Source: Stutzerimonas stutzeri
Lineage (GTDB): Bacteria; Pseudomonadota; Gammaproteobacteria; Pseudomonadales; Pseudomonadaceae
Assembly: GCF_024448715.1 (NCBI RefSeq)
Contig: NZ_JAMOHZ010000002.1
Span: 558,001 to 622,000, forward strand
Length of the DNA: 64,000 bases
Direction of reading: 5' to 3'
Shown here one piece after another: positions 8,225-18,420 of this stretch. The notes under the pieces were generated by a model that saw only the letters and a list, made by a program, of their open reading frames with translations, did not search any database and was not told the DNA's origin. A program made the position numbers and the translations under genes. Each line of letters opens with the position of its first letter. The first letter of the stretch is position 1.

Positions 8225-11066
8225 CGGCCATCCGCTTCATTGGTAGATCGAACTGCCACAGGCCATCATTGCCGGTCGCCTGATAGCGCTTGCCCTCGAC
8301 ATCCAGCGAACAAGCCGCCGCCGCGCGCACCGAAAAGCGCAGCGGCACTTCACCGGCGAAGGACAGCCTGATACTGCCATCGCCGAGATACTCCCACGCG
8401 AGCAATGGCAGGTTGGCTTCCTCGAGCGCGGGACGCGGATCGCGCTCGCGGCGCAGGGCCAGCACGGCATTGGCGTCGCTCAGGTGTACATAGCGCCCCT
8501 GCGGCAGGTCACGCACGCCAGCGACACCGCTCGAACGCGCAAGGTCAGGCCAGCCCAGCGCCGGATCCAGGCGTAGGGTGCGCAGGCCATCCAGGCCGCG
8601 AACTTGCCAGCGACCATCTGGCAAGCGCGCCAGACTGGCCTGATGCAAGCCGTGCATGCGGGTGATGTATTGGCTCATCCATAAGGAGATCGGTTGCTCG
8701 GCCTGCATCGAGCGGTAGATGTCCTGCATTACCTTGATCGAGGCCTGCTTGGTCCCCGAGTAGAAGTGGTAATAAAGGTGCAACCCGCGCAACCGCCGAG
8801 GGCTATCGGTCAGCGCAAACGTATCGAGCACGCCTCGAAAGCCGTAATAAGGGCCCTTCCAGAGATTGGTATAGAGGTTCTCGTTGATGACCGGCGCGTA
8901 ATACTGAACGCCCCCCGCGGTGGGCCTGATCAGCGGTGACAGACCTGTCAAGGATGGGTATGCGCGGGTTAGCGCAGTGGTGCCACCATTGACGTTGGCC
9001 AGACCTGCCTCGTAAGCCAGCTTGATGGTCGCTGCGTCCGGTAAAGCATCACCCGACCAGAAAATCATTTTCACCGGTTTGTCGGCAGTGGTCAGACGCT
9101 GGTTGATATAGGCCGTGGAACCAAACACCTCACGCTTGAAATCAAGCTTGTCGTAACCCGGGATAGCCATCATCAACCCGTACTCGGCGGTGAACCCTTC
9201 ACGATGTTGCGCCCGCTCCGGCTGCCAGAAGTACGGGTGACTGAATGAGTGGGTTGCGACCTCGACCTTGGGGTCGGCAAAAATCTGCCGGGCGATCGGC
9301 TCCAGTTCGCGTGCCAAGTGCGGGAAACGGCCCTTGGGCCCGATCTCGCCCTCGATCACCGAGACGGATGTCAGAAACGGATGTGGCTTGATGAAGGCAT
9401 CGAACACCTCGCGCCCGGCATAGGGGGAGCCGGTGACCTCGGCGCGTGACAGGAAGCCATCCCCATCGATGTGCACCGTGGCGATCCTGCGGCCGTTCTC
9501 GGTGGTTGCATCCGGTCGTGGCAGTGGCGGCAATTGCAAGGCGCGCTGCAAAAAAGCGAAGGGATCGAGCATCCAGCGCTGGCTACCCGGACCCTCCTCG
9601 ATAACATAAGGCTTCAGAGCGATGCCGCCCCAAGGCCCGGTTGCCACCGGCACGTATCTACGCTTTTCGCTATCGACCAGCACCAGCCCCGGCGTCGTCG
9701 CGCCACTTTCGTGGACCGTCAAGGCTACGAGATCGCGAACCCGGATCGTCAGCGGCGCCTCGAATTGCCCCAGTAGCGTCTCGTCCTGGCTGGCGACGAC
9801 GACCTCTCCCTCCGCTGGCGCACCGACACGACGCAGGCCCATGCGGTTGAGCAGATCGTCGTTGTCCAGTGGAAGGCCACCCATGATCGCCAGCGGAACG
9901 CCTTCATCCATCCGTGCCGATAGCCACCGGTTGAACACCGCGGGTTCGTCAGGGGGGCCGCTGGTCATCCAGGTAACGACGCCAGCATAAAGCCCGCTCA
10001 TCGGCCCATCGGGCAATTGGTCAGCAGGCAGATAGTCGACGCGATAACCGATGTATTCCAGCAGGCCGCCAAGAAAAAGATGGCCTCGGTTGGATTCCAG
10101 CGGGCTCTCGCGGCGGTCGTAGACCAGCGCGATGCGCCGCGGCTGTACCTCCACGCCGCTAACGCCGAGGTAATTCAGTTCGGGCATCGTCACGAAGGGT
10201 ACGAAGCCCTCGCGCTGTAATCGCAGGGCTAACGCTCGCGCCTCGTCACGACGCGAGGCTGGTAAATAGTCGATCGCAATCAGGGGTACGCCCTGGGCGC
10301 GCAACGGTTCGAGATGCGTTTCCAACCAGTCGCGGTCGTCTTGGGGAACCGTTCGGTAGCGCCCGGTATTGGCATCCCAACCGGAATGAATCGACTCCAC
10401 AGCCACTGCCGAGGCGACTCCAGGCAGTTCCGGCAGCACTTCGAAACCGCGATTGAAGATGAGCTCGAGGGTCGGCTGGCGGTGCTTGAGCTCGATGAGA
10501 AAGTCTCGTAATGCGACCCGCTGCGCCTCTCGCTCGTCCGCTGGAAGCAGCTGAAAACTGTCAAGGGTATCGAGAAACAGTCCTGTATAGCCCTGCTTTG
10601 CCAGCTCGCCAGCACGATTCAGCAAATAGTCACGCCAGGCCTGCGAAGTTATCAGCATGACGTGGCTGTTCCAGGCCTGGTTACGCACGCTGCTGGCGCC
10701 TTCCGCCAGAGCGCTGCTCGACCCACTGAAACTTCCATCGAACTCACCCACCGACAGGTAGGCGAACGGCTGGCTGCCTTGATCGCGCAAAAATCCGATG
10801 TCAGCAGTGTTCGCGTGAGCAGATTCGAGCACCACCCAATCGAACTGGGACAGTTCGGCGAGAGGCGGGCTATCGGCGTACCAGAACACCACGCTGCGTG
10901 GTGCTTGCGGGTTGCCCATCACTGGTCCGTCAGCCGCAAACAGAGCGGCGCAGAACAAGGCCAAAACGGTGCCGATTAGCCCCGTGAAGACGCGCGATGC
11001 CAAAGACAAACGCCGCGCATTGCCCGTTGCGTCGATTCGACAGACGAAGGCATGAAAGAACCGCAT
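8202..11066 (-). CDS. pelA: PelA, periplasmic Pel deacetylase and glycoside hydrolase
   Basis: This is the first gene of the pel operon (954 residues). A hydrophobic signal/anchor lies at about residues 25-45, after a basic N-terminus. An N-terminal hydrolase domain follows (acidic residue E224 in VAVESIHSGW, matching the E218 region of P. aeruginosa PelA), then a Rossmann-like middle part and a polysaccharide deacetylase domain. The metal and catalytic residues D534-G-D536 and H606/H610 (THSFSH) are intact, about six residues offset from D528/D530/H600/H604 in P. aeruginosa. Partial deacetylation makes Pel cationic, and the hydrolase trims it. The ATG at 11066 has only a weak upstream GAGTG, so the exact start is uncertain. 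Confidence 0.95.
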   Translation of the reverse strand: MRFFHAFVCRIDATGNARRLSLASRVFTGLIGTVLALFCAALFAADGPVMGNPQAPRSVVFWYADSPPLAELSQFDWVVLESAHANTADIGFLRDQGSQPFAYLSVGEFDGSFSGSSSALAEGASSVRNQAWNSHVMLITSQAWRDYLLNRAGELAKQGYTGLFLDTLDSFQLLPADEREAQRVALRDFLIELKHRQPTLELIFNRGFEVLPELPGVASAVAVESIHSGWDANTGRYRTVPQDDRDWLETHLEPLRAQGVPLIAIDYLPASRRDEARALALRLQREGFVPFVTMPELNYLGVSGVEVQPRRIALVYDRRESPLESNRGHLFLGGLLEYIGYRVDYLPADQLPDGPMSGLYAGVVTWMTSGPPDEPAVFNRWLSARMDEGVPLAIMGGLPLDNDDLLNRMGLRRVGAPAEGEVVVASQDETLLGQFEAPLTIRVRDLVALTVHESGATTPGLVLVDSEKRRYVPVATGPWGGIALKPYVIEEGPGSQRWMLDPFAFLQRALQLPPLPRPDATTENGRRIATVHIDGDGFLSRAEVTGSPYAGREVFDAFIKPHPFLTSVSVIEGEIGPKGRFPHLARELEPIARQIFADPKVEVATHSFSHPYFWQPERAQHREGFTAEYGLMMAIPGYDKLDFKREVFGSTAYINQRLTTADKPVKMIFWSGDALPDAATIKLAYEAGLANVNGGTTALTRAYPSLTGLSPLIRPTAGGVQYYAPVINENLYTNLWKGPYYGFRGVLDTFALTDSPRRLRGLHLYYHFYSGTKQASIKVMQDIYRSMQAEQPISLWMSQYITRMHGLHQASLARLPDGRWQVRGLDGLRTLRLDPALGWPDLARSSGVAGVRDLPQGRYVHLSDANAVLALRRERDPRPALEEANLPLLAWEYLGDGSIRLSFAGEVPLRFSVRAAAACSLDVEGKRYQATGNDGLWQFDLPMKRMADAQLRCH

Positions 11067-11113
11067 GGTTCACTCAGAGTCATTTGTGAACCGGTATTAA
11101 TCCATATGCAAAA

Positions 11114-11180
11114 CACCAATACAAGCAAAATGCCACTATTGGTGACAAGAGTTTGACCCACGCAAAGAGAAACGCCAATA
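11114..11180. promoter_or_regulatory. Repeated CCAATA motifs upstream of pelA
   Basis: CACCAATA at 11114-11121 and its inverse TATTGGTG at 11137-11144 form an inverted repeat with a 15-nt spacer (23 nt between arms, about two helical turns). A third near-copy, CGCCAATA, lies at 11173-11180. They lie 48-115 bp upstream of the pelA start, in the AT-richest part of the region shared with the TetR gene end. In P. aeruginosa the pel promoter is controlled by FleQ and c-di-GMP. These sites do not match the FleQ box I remember, so the binding protein is unknown. Confidence 0.4.
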
Positions 11181-11231
11181 AACCACTGAAACCAAAAGAT
11201 AATCGCCCTTCAGTGAGACCGCCGTCTTCAA

Positions 11232-11882
11232 TCAGAAATGCAAAGTCACCGACAGCCGCTGCTGCAGAACCTCGAAAGCCCCACGCGCTTGCGGCACGAC
11301 AAACCCATCCTCAAGCATCAGCAACTGATAGATACCCCGCTGCAGCATCGTTTCGCTAAGCGCGGTCGCGCTGCTTACCGTACAAAGAAACCGCACCCAA
11401 GACGTCATGATGATCCAGGCATTAACTGACAGCGCCTCCACCTGGGCAGACGTCATGTCGAGAATGCCGGCTTCGACGAAACCCTGATAGATCCGCTGCG
11501 CGCTCATCAAATGGCGCTTGGCGAACAGGCGGTAGCGCTCCGCCAGTTGATCATCGTTGCTCAATAGATGCTCGAGATCCCGGTGCAGAAAGCGGTAGTC
11601 CCACATGACCGAGAGCAGCGCTTCGAGGTAAGCGGTCTTGTCGTCGATGGTCAGCGCGCGACCTTCGGGTAGTTGCAGGAAGCCATCGACGCCCGCCTCG
11701 TAACGGTCGAACAGCTCGGCGATGATCATCTGCTTGTTGCGAAAGTGGTAATAGAGATTGCCCGGTGAAATCGTCAGATGCGCGGCGATGTGGTTGGTGG
11801 TCACGCTCCGCTCGCCCTGAGCATTGAACAGTTCGAGGCTGGCCTGAAGGATGCGATCGCGGGTTTTCGATTTCGGAGACAT
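11232..11882 (-). CDS. TetR/AcrR-family transcriptional regulator
   Basis: This 216-residue regulator has an N-terminal TetR helix-turn-helix (TRDRILQASLELFNAQGE, then TTNHIAAHLTISPGNLYYHF, residues about 8-50) and a helical ligand-binding C-terminal domain. It is divergent from the coniferyl-type aldehyde dehydrogenase at 12020, with 137 bp between the starts holding a symmetric operator candidate. P. aeruginosa has the same TetR/aldehyde dehydrogenase pair (PA0367/PA0366 from memory). It probably represses itself and the dehydrogenase operon. The ligand is unknown; an aldehyde or acyl compound is a guess from context. Confidence 0.92.
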   Translation of the reverse strand: MSPKSKTRDRILQASLELFNAQGERSVTTNHIAAHLTISPGNLYYHFRNKQMIIAELFDRYEAGVDGFLQLPEGRALTIDDKTAYLEALLSVMWDYRFLHRDLEHLLSNDDQLAERYRLFAKRHLMSAQRIYQGFVEAGILDMTSAQVEALSVNAWIIMTSWVRFLCTVSSATALSETMLQRGIYQLLMLEDGFVVPQARGAFEVLQQRLSVTLHF

Positions 11883-11956
11883 TGCGGGAGAGGTTCATCC
11901 GTCGCGCTAAAACTGGAGTGCAAAGGTAACCCAGCAATCACGACAGAGCACCTCGA

Positions 11957-11983
11957 TTGACAGGCTAGAGTCTTTACTCTAAT
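11957..11983 (+). promoter_or_regulatory. Promoter with embedded palindromic operator for the aldehyde dehydrogenase operon
   Basis: TTGACA at 11957-11962 is a perfect -35 box. TCTAAT at 11978-11983 is a 5/6 match to a -10 box at 15-nt spacing; TAATAA at 17-nt spacing is a poorer alternative. Exactly between and overlapping them is the 16-bp palindrome TAGAGTCTTTACTCTA (11966-11981: 6-bp arms, 4-nt spacer). A TetR dimer bound here would block RNA polymerase. The position between divergent tetR and aldehyde dehydrogenase genes supports this reading. Confidence 0.6.
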
Positions 11984-12019
11984 AAAGCTCATCATTGCAC
12001 ATTTTTTGGAGCATCGCCC

Positions 12020-13450
12020 ATGCTTGCCGACATCGCCTACCTGGACCAGACGCGCCTGGAAACCGAACGCCTCCAGCCGCTGTTCGAGCGCCAGCGCAGC
12101 GCCTTTCAGGCCAACCCCAGCCCGCTCGCAGAGGATCGTCTGCAATGGCTGGAGGCACTGCACGATATCCTCGCCGGCAATCAACAAGCGTTGATCGATG
12201 CTATCAGTCAGGACTTTGGCAACCGCTCGGCAGACGAAACGCGGCTTGCGGAAATCATGCCCAGCCTGCACGGCATTCGTTACGCCAAGCACCATCTCCG
12301 CAAATGGATGAAGCCATCGCGACGCCGCGTGGGAATGGCCTTTCAGCCGGCCAGTGCGCGAGTGGTTTATCAGCCGCTCGGCGTGGTGGGCGTCATCGTG
12401 CCCTGGAACTATCCGCTATACCTCGCCATCGGCCCGCTGGTCGGTGCACTGGCCGCAGGCAACCGGGTGATGCTGAAGCTGAGCGAGTCCACCCCGGCCA
12501 CCGGTCTGTTGCTCAAATCGCTGCTGGCGCAGATATTTCCAGAGGATCAGGTGGCGGTAGTGCTCGGCGAGGCGGACGTGGGCATAACCTTCTCGCGACT
12601 GCCCTTCGATCATCTACTGTTTACCGGCAGTACCAGCGTCGGCCGGCATGTGATGCGCGTCGCCGCGGAGAACCTAACACCGGTCACGCTTGAGCTGGGC
12701 GGCAAGTCACCAGCCATAGTCTCGAAGGATGTACCGCTGACCAACGCCGCCGAGCGCATCGCCTTCGGCAAGACGCTGAACGCCGGGCAGACCTGCGTTG
12801 CGCCCGATTACGTGCTGGTGCCGAAGAATCGTGTCGATGGTTTCGTCGAGGCCTATCGCGGCGTAGTCCGGCGCTTCTATCCGCAACTGGCCGACAACCC
12901 CGACTACACCTCGATCATCAACCAACGCCAGCATGTGCGGCTACAGAGCTATCTCGACGATGCCCAGGCCAAAGGCGCGCGGGTTTTGCCCCTGTTCGAT
13001 CAAGCCCAGGAGCGGCGCATGCCGCACTATCTGTTGCTCGACGTAAACGATGATATGCAAGTGATGCAGGACGAGATCTTCGGGCCGCTGCTGCCGATCG
13101 TGCCCTACGACGACATCGAACAGGCGCTTGCTTACGTCAATGCGCGCCCTCGCCCGCTGGCGCTGTACTACTTCGGCTACGACAAGGCCGAGCAGCGCCG
13201 CGTATTGCGCTACACCCATTCCGGTGGCGTCTGCCTCAACGACACCTTGCTGCATGTCGCCCAGGACGATCTGCCATTCGGCGGCGTCGGCCCGTCGGGC
13301 ATGGGCCATTACCATGGGCACGAAGGCTTTCTGACCTTCAGCAAGGCCAAGAGCGTGTTCATCAAACAGCGTTTAAATGCAGCCCGCTTGATCTACCCGC
13401 CGTACGGCAAGCCCCTGCAGAAGCTGATCTACAAACTGTTCGTGCGCTGA
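12020..13450 (+). CDS. Coniferyl-aldehyde-dehydrogenase-like NAD(P)-dependent aldehyde dehydrogenase
   Basis: This 476-residue aldehyde dehydrogenase has the catalytic glutamate E225 (TLELGGKSP), the nucleophilic cysteine C259 (NAGQTCVAPDY), the cofactor motif FTGSTSVG and the oxyanion asparagine in VPWNYP. The short length and the C-terminal end rich in basic and aromatic residues (LIYPPYGKPLQKLIYKLF) match the coniferyl aldehyde dehydrogenase branch. The start ATG has TTGGAG 8 nt upstream. It oxidises an aldehyde to an acid in the cytosol. In P. aeruginosa the neighbouring genes encode a GMC alcohol oxidoreductase pair that could supply the aldehyde. Here that pair is damaged, so the physiological substrate is uncertain. 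Confidence 0.9.
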   Translation: MLADIAYLDQTRLETERLQPLFERQRSAFQANPSPLAEDRLQWLEALHDILAGNQQALIDAISQDFGNRSADETRLAEIMPSLHGIRYAKHHLRKWMKPSRRRVGMAFQPASARVVYQPLGVVGVIVPWNYPLYLAIGPLVGALAAGNRVMLKLSESTPATGLLLKSLLAQIFPEDQVAVVLGEADVGITFSRLPFDHLLFTGSTSVGRHVMRVAAENLTPVTLELGGKSPAIVSKDVPLTNAAERIAFGKTLNAGQTCVAPDYVLVPKNRVDGFVEAYRGVVRRFYPQLADNPDYTSIINQRQHVRLQSYLDDAQAKGARVLPLFDQAQERRMPHYLLLDVNDDMQVMQDEIFGPLLPIVPYDDIEQALAYVNARPRPLALYYFGYDKAEQRRVLRYTHSGGVCLNDTLLHVAQDDLPFGGVGPSGMGHYHGHEGFLTFSKAKSVFIKQRLNAARLIYPPYGKPLQKLIYKLFVR

Positions 13451-13479
13451 TCTCTGCGCGCGCTGGTGAGATAACAACG

Positions 13480-14013
13480 ATGACTATCGCCGCCTTACCG
13501 CTTTCCCGGCGCGGCCTGCTCAAGGTTGGCCTGTTCGGCAGCGCGACCCTGACCGGTGCCGGCCTTCTCGGTAGCCTGTTCGGCTGCAGTGGTGAGCGTG
13601 CTGCGAGCGGTTTCGTCCTGCTGCGCGATAGTGATCTGCCTATGCTGCGCCGCCTGATACCGGTGGTGCTGAAGAACGCCGCAGCAGATATGCCAGCGGC
13701 GGTACAGGGAACATTGGCGAGCCTTGACCAGGGGCTCGCTCACTTGTCGCCAGCGCTCTCACATCAGGTATTGCAGTTGTTCGACCTGCTCAGCCTGCCG
13801 TTTACCCGAGGTCCTCTGAGCGGTATCTGGGGCGGCTGGGAGCAGGCACCGAGTGAAGACATCCATGCGTTCTTGCAGCGTTGGGAAAACAGCTCGCTGA
13901 CGCTGCTGCGCCAAGGCCACGCCTCACTGCTGCAGATGATCGGCATGGTATGGCCGCCCGGAATCCTGGAGCCACTGCGGTTATCCCGGCCCGCCTGCCG
14001 TCTAGCCTGTTAG
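13480..14013 (+). CDS. Tat-signal small subunit of a GMC dehydrogenase, C-terminus frameshifted
   Basis: This 177-residue ORF starts with a twin-arginine signal (LSRRGLLKVGLFGSATLTG), followed by a small helical domain like gluconate 2-dehydrogenase subunit 3. It lies 29 nt after the aldehyde dehydrogenase. After GMVW (about 13945-13953) the reading frame leaves the expected family ending. The other frame continues as RPESWSHCGYPGPPAV and stops at 14003-14005, the GYPGP tail typical of these subunits. The simplest explanation is a 2-nt deletion near 13954. The large-subunit partner downstream is also deleted, so the gene has probably lost its function. Alternatively, the altered tail is tolerated. 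Confidence 0.72.
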   Translation: MTIAALPLSRRGLLKVGLFGSATLTGAGLLGSLFGCSGERAASGFVLLRDSDLPMLRRLIPVVLKNAAADMPAAVQGTLASLDQGLAHLSPALSHQVLQLFDLLSLPFTRGPLSGIWGGWEQAPSEDIHAFLQRWENSSLTLLRQGHASLLQMIGMVWPPGILEPLRLSRPACRLAC

Positions 14014-15174
<1,161 letters not shown>

Positions 15175-15440
15175 TCAGCAAACCTTCGCGACCTCATCCG
15201 CTAGGTGGGGTCGGCTAGTCCCCCTCTCGCTCGATCCACAAACTAACCTTCGTCGCTCCGATAACGCGTTCCGCGTTCCGGATGCGCCTGCGCGCGCCGA
15301 CGAAGACCCCGCAGCTGCGTGCCGGCATTTAGGAACGCAATCGGCGATTCAGAAACAACGCGGCTTCGCACGCAGTCAAGCGGCGAAGCCGTAGGGAAGC
15401 AGGTCGATAGCGGTTCCGACCTGATGATGCAGGCCGAGCA

Positions 15441-15782
15441 TCAGTCCTGGCGGTTGTAGCCGACGCGGGTGCAACCCAGGCAGCGGGCAAAAGCCGCGGC
15501 GCCAGGCTCGACGACCAGCGCCTGGCCGGTTTCCTTGATTCCACCACCCATGGCGCTGAACGGCAGGCTGACAACGAACAGGCCGGCGCCGATAACAGTG
15601 GCGGCAATCAGCAGCGGACGAGCGATCAGCAGATCGCCGACGATGGAAAAGGCTTTGGGGGCTTCGACGGCGTACATGGGATCGCCGCTGGCGTTCTGCT
15701 GCACCGATTGCGCCTGGGCCGGCATCGCCAGCAGGCCAGTGGTCAGGGCCAAGACAACAGCAGTGGAGCGAAACAGTTTCAT
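15441..15782 (-). CDS. Small exported or membrane protein of unknown function
   Basis: This 113-residue protein begins with a clear signal peptide ([25 protein letters not shown]). It contains one further hydrophobic segment at about residues 50-75 ([19 protein letters not shown], then [11 protein letters not shown]). The C-terminus has two cysteines ([11 protein letters not shown]). P. aeruginosa has a similar small gene near mutM. Some annotations of such proteins say multidrug transporter, which I do not support because it is far too small. The promoter contains a palindrome at 15823-15837. Confidence 0.8.
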   Translation of the reverse strand: MKLFRSTAVVLALTTGLLAMPAQAQSVQQNASGDPMYAVEAPKAFSIVGDLLIARPLLIAATVIGAGLFVVSLPFSAMGGGIKETGQALVVEPGAAAFARCLGCTRVGYNRQD

Positions 15783-15822
15783 GGTGTGGTCCTTCAGCTG
15801 GGCGAAACGAGGCAGATAATTG

Positions 15823-15837
15823 TAGTGACGGTCACTA
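15823..15837. promoter_or_regulatory. 15-bp palindrome in the promoter of the small membrane protein gene
   Basis: TAGTGAC-G-GTCACTA is a perfect inverted repeat with 7-bp arms and a 1-nt centre. On the minus strand it overlaps a TACAAT -10-like hexamer (15819-15824), about 40 bp before the start codon at 15782. This is a typical place for a repressor site. The regulator is unknown. Confidence 0.45.
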
Positions 15838-15908
15838 TAGCAGTGGCCATCGGTTGTTGATCGTGAACACCGTCAATGCCTGCGCAGTCGCATGGCAGAT
15901 CGTCGGCG

Positions 15909-16721
15909 TCATCGTTGACAACGTCCGCAATAGACGCTGGCGCGCTGACCCAGGCGAATTTCCCGCAGGGTCGAGCCGCAGCTCTTGCAGAAATCCCCGC
16001 CGCGCCCATAGACGAACAGCTCCTGCTGGAAATATCCCGGCTTGCCGTCGCCACCGACGAAATCGCGCAGCGTAGTGCCGCCGCGCTCGATGGCGTAGGC
16101 CAGGATGCGTTTGATTTCCACGGCAAGCTTCAGATAACGCGCCCGCGATACCGTCCCCGCGGCTCGGCGCGGATCGATGCCAGCAGCAAACAGCGCCTCG
16201 CTCGCATAGATATTGCCGACGCCAACCACCACCGCGTTATCCATGATGAAGGGTTTGATCGCCATGCTGCGGCCCCGCGACAGCTGGAACAAGCGCTCGC
16301 CGTCGAAGGCCTCGCTGAGCGGTTCGGGTCCGAGGCTGGCGAGCAGAACATGACTCAACGGCGCATCGCTCCAGAGCAGCGCACCAAAGCGCCGCGGATC
16401 GGTGTAGCGCAGCGCCATACCGGACTCGAGGAGGATATCGACATGCTCGTGCTTGCCCACCGGGAGGTCCCCCGGCACCAGGCGCAGGCTGCCAGACATG
16501 CCCAGGTGAGCGATCAGCGTACCGACCTCGGCCTTGATCAGCAGATATTTGGCGCGCCGCTCGACCGCCTCGATACGCTGGCCGGACAGGCGTATGTCCA
16601 GATCTTCTGGAATCGGCCAGCGCAGCCGCCGCTCGCGCACGATGACGCGGATGACACGCTGACCGACGAGATGCGGCTCGATGCCGCGGCGGGTGGTTTC
16701 GACTTCTGGAAGTTCGGGCAT
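15909..16721 (-). CDS. mutM: Formamidopyrimidine-DNA glycosylase (Fpg)
   Basis: The 270-residue enzyme removes 8-oxoguanine and other oxidised purines and cleaves the abasic site. The start at 16721 gives [13 protein letters not shown]. The proline exposed by Met removal is the catalytic nucleophile, so the five-residue-longer ORF start (MSIAR) must be wrong. E3 (counting Met) and K58 are in place, and the C-terminal zinc finger CKSCG...CGRC is intact. Confidence 0.97.
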   Translation of the reverse strand: MPELPEVETTRRGIEPHLVGQRVIRVIVRERRLRWPIPEDLDIRLSGQRIEAVERRAKYLLIKAEVGTLIAHLGMSGSLRLVPGDLPVGKHEHVDILLESGMALRYTDPRRFGALLWSDAPLSHVLLASLGPEPLSEAFDGERLFQLSRGRSMAIKPFIMDNAVVVGVGNIYASEALFAAGIDPRRAAGTVSRARYLKLAVEIKRILAYAIERGGTTLRDFVGGDGKPGYFQQELFVYGRGGDFCKSCGSTLREIRLGQRASVYCGRCQR

Positions 16722-16776
16722 ACGAGCAATCGACAATGGACCGGGAGGCGACCTTAGCAGCTAATGCGCCGTCGGG

Positions 16777-17640
16777 TCAGCCGACGCCCAACTCGCGAAT
16801 GCTGTCGCGCTGGCATTCGAAGTCGTACTCCGACAAACCAACGTATTCGAGGACCAGCTGCGCCACGGCGTCCCACTCATGATCCTCTGGCTGCTCGCCC
16901 AGCACTCGATGGCAGGCGCAGATGTGCTCGGCCATTTTCAGGATCGCCAGCAGCGTCTTGATCTGCGGATCGCTCCATTCGTCGTTGAACAGCGCCAGCG
17001 CGTTGTGGTGGTTGGCGATGGCTTCGCACAGATGCTGCGGCAGCTTCCACGAACGAGCCACGAAATAGCCCACCACCGCGTGGTTGGTGTTCAGTACGCG
17101 ATTCTCGACGTCGGTGATGCGCGTATCTGCCCCTACGCTGGCATAGGCCTCTTCCAGCACCGCCATGTACTCAGGAAAGCGGGTGAGCATCAGCGGGATG
17201 CCGCAGTTGTGGAACAGTCCGAGGGTGTAGGCCTCGTCGGGTGACGGGTGACCGATGCGTTTAGCCAGGGTGAGACAGGTGCTAGCCACGTCCTGCGCCG
17301 AATCCCAGAAGCGGTTGAGGGTAACGATGGCCGCATCGGTAAGCTCGCCGCGGATCGATTGCGCATTGATCAGGTTGATCACCGAGTTGCAGCCCAGCAG
17401 ATTGACCGCTTGCTGAATCGAGGCGATGCGGTTGGCCAGACCGAAGAAGGGCGAGTTGACTGTCTTCAGCAGCGCACCGGAGAGCCCCGGATCCTGGCTG
17501 ATGAGTCGTGCAATGGCACGCAGATCGGGGTCCGGCATGACCTGCTCCATCTGCAGATCGACCATGATCTGTGGCTGCGGGGGAACGCTGATTCCCTGCA
17601 ACACGCTGCGGATCTGCTCGTCGGTGAGTTCGATGGACAT
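16777..17640 (-). CDS. HDOD-domain protein
   Basis: This 287-residue protein consists almost entirely of an HDOD domain, a non-catalytic relative of HD phosphohydrolases. Typical stretches are VMPDPDLRAIARLISQDPGLSGALLKTVNSPFFG (two adjoining pieces) and a later TLGLFHNCGIPLML where the catalytic HD pair is not conserved. HDOD proteins act as signalling scaffolds in motility, biofilm or stress control. It lies 55 bp after the end of mutM on the same strand and diverges from pfpI. The particular role cannot be inferred. Confidence 0.9.
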   Translation of the reverse strand: MSIELTDEQIRSVLQGISVPPQPQIMVDLQMEQVMPDPDLRAIARLISQDPGLSGALLKTVNSPFFGLANRIASIQQAVNLLGCNSVINLINAQSIRGELTDAAIVTLNRFWDSAQDVASTCLTLAKRIGHPSPDEAYTLGLFHNCGIPLMLTRFPEYMAVLEEAYASVGADTRITDVENRVLNTNHAVVGYFVARSWKLPQHLCEAIANHHNALALFNDEWSDPQIKTLLAILKMAEHICACHRVLGEQPEDHEWDAVAQLVLEYVGLSEYDFECQRDSIRELGVG

Positions 17641-17758
17641 GAAGGCGGTCTAACCTCGCGACTAGCACAAGGCCACTATAGAAAGAATGCGAACTTTGGC
17701 CGAGTTCATGGTCGGATTTCAAGTAGACCAATTTGCAAACCGACGAGGAGGAAACGAA

Positions 17759-18301
17759 ATGGCCGATTCTCTGAAAGGCAAACGCGTAGCTATCCTGGTA
17801 ACCGATGGCTTCGAACAGGTCGAAATGACCGGCCCGAAGGACGCACTCGAGAAAGCCGGTGCCACCGCCGAGATCATTTCTTCATCCAATGGCGAAGTGA
17901 CCGGGTGGAACCACACCACACCCGCTACCAAGTTCCATGTCGACAAGACCTTCGACAGCATCCGCATGGAAGACTACGACGCCGTGCTGCTACCCGGCGG
18001 CGTAGTCAACTCCGACACCATCCGCACGGATGACATGGCTCAGGAACTGGTTCGGGATGCGGCGCGGGCGAACAAGACCATTGCCGTTATCTGCCACGGC
18101 GCCTGGCTGTTGGCCTCAGCCGAACTGGTCAAGGGCAAGCGCATGACCAGTTGGCCGTCACTGACCGACGACTTGAAAAACGCTGGCGCCGAGTGGGTGG
18201 ACGAGCAAGTGGTTATCGACGGTCACCTGATCAGCAGTCGCAAGCCGGACGACATTCCTGCGTTCAGCGAAGCGCTGGTAAAGGCGCTCGCCGCGGCCTG
18301 A
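17759..18301 (+). CDS. pfpI: PfpI/DJ-1 family protein (class I glutamine amidotransferase-like)
   Basis: The 180-residue protein starts at 17759 behind a strong GAGGAGG ribosome binding site. A longer ORF upstream is not coding. The DJ-1/PfpI fold is shown by VAILVTDGFEQVEMTGP at the N-terminus, the nucleophile-elbow motif AVICHGAW with the active cysteine, and ALLLPGG-type strands (VLLPGGVVN). Members act as deglycases, chaperones or proteases, often stress-related. In P. aeruginosa pfpI mutants have stress and mutator phenotypes (from memory). It is divergent from the HDOD gene. Confidence 0.94.
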   Translation: MADSLKGKRVAILVTDGFEQVEMTGPKDALEKAGATAEIISSSNGEVTGWNHTTPATKFHVDKTFDSIRMEDYDAVLLPGGVVNSDTIRTDDMAQELVRDAARANKTIAVICHGAWLLASAELVKGKRMTSWPSLTDDLKNAGAEWVDEQVVIDGHLISSRKPDDIPAFSEALVKALAAA

Positions 18302-18420
18302 TGGCCCATGGCCTGGCTCAGCTAGGAGTTACAAGCAAGGGGAGCGTGCTTTTCCTTGCCGCCTGAGGCTTGCAGCTTGTGGCTCCTATACAATGCCCGT
18401 CTTTTTCCGGGAGCCCACTG

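Noticed and set aside
15175-15440. Possible small gene or RNA between the ferredoxin and the membrane protein gene
   Set aside because: Only short frames without start signals and some GC-rich partial inverted repeats were seen; nothing supports a gene or a named RNA.
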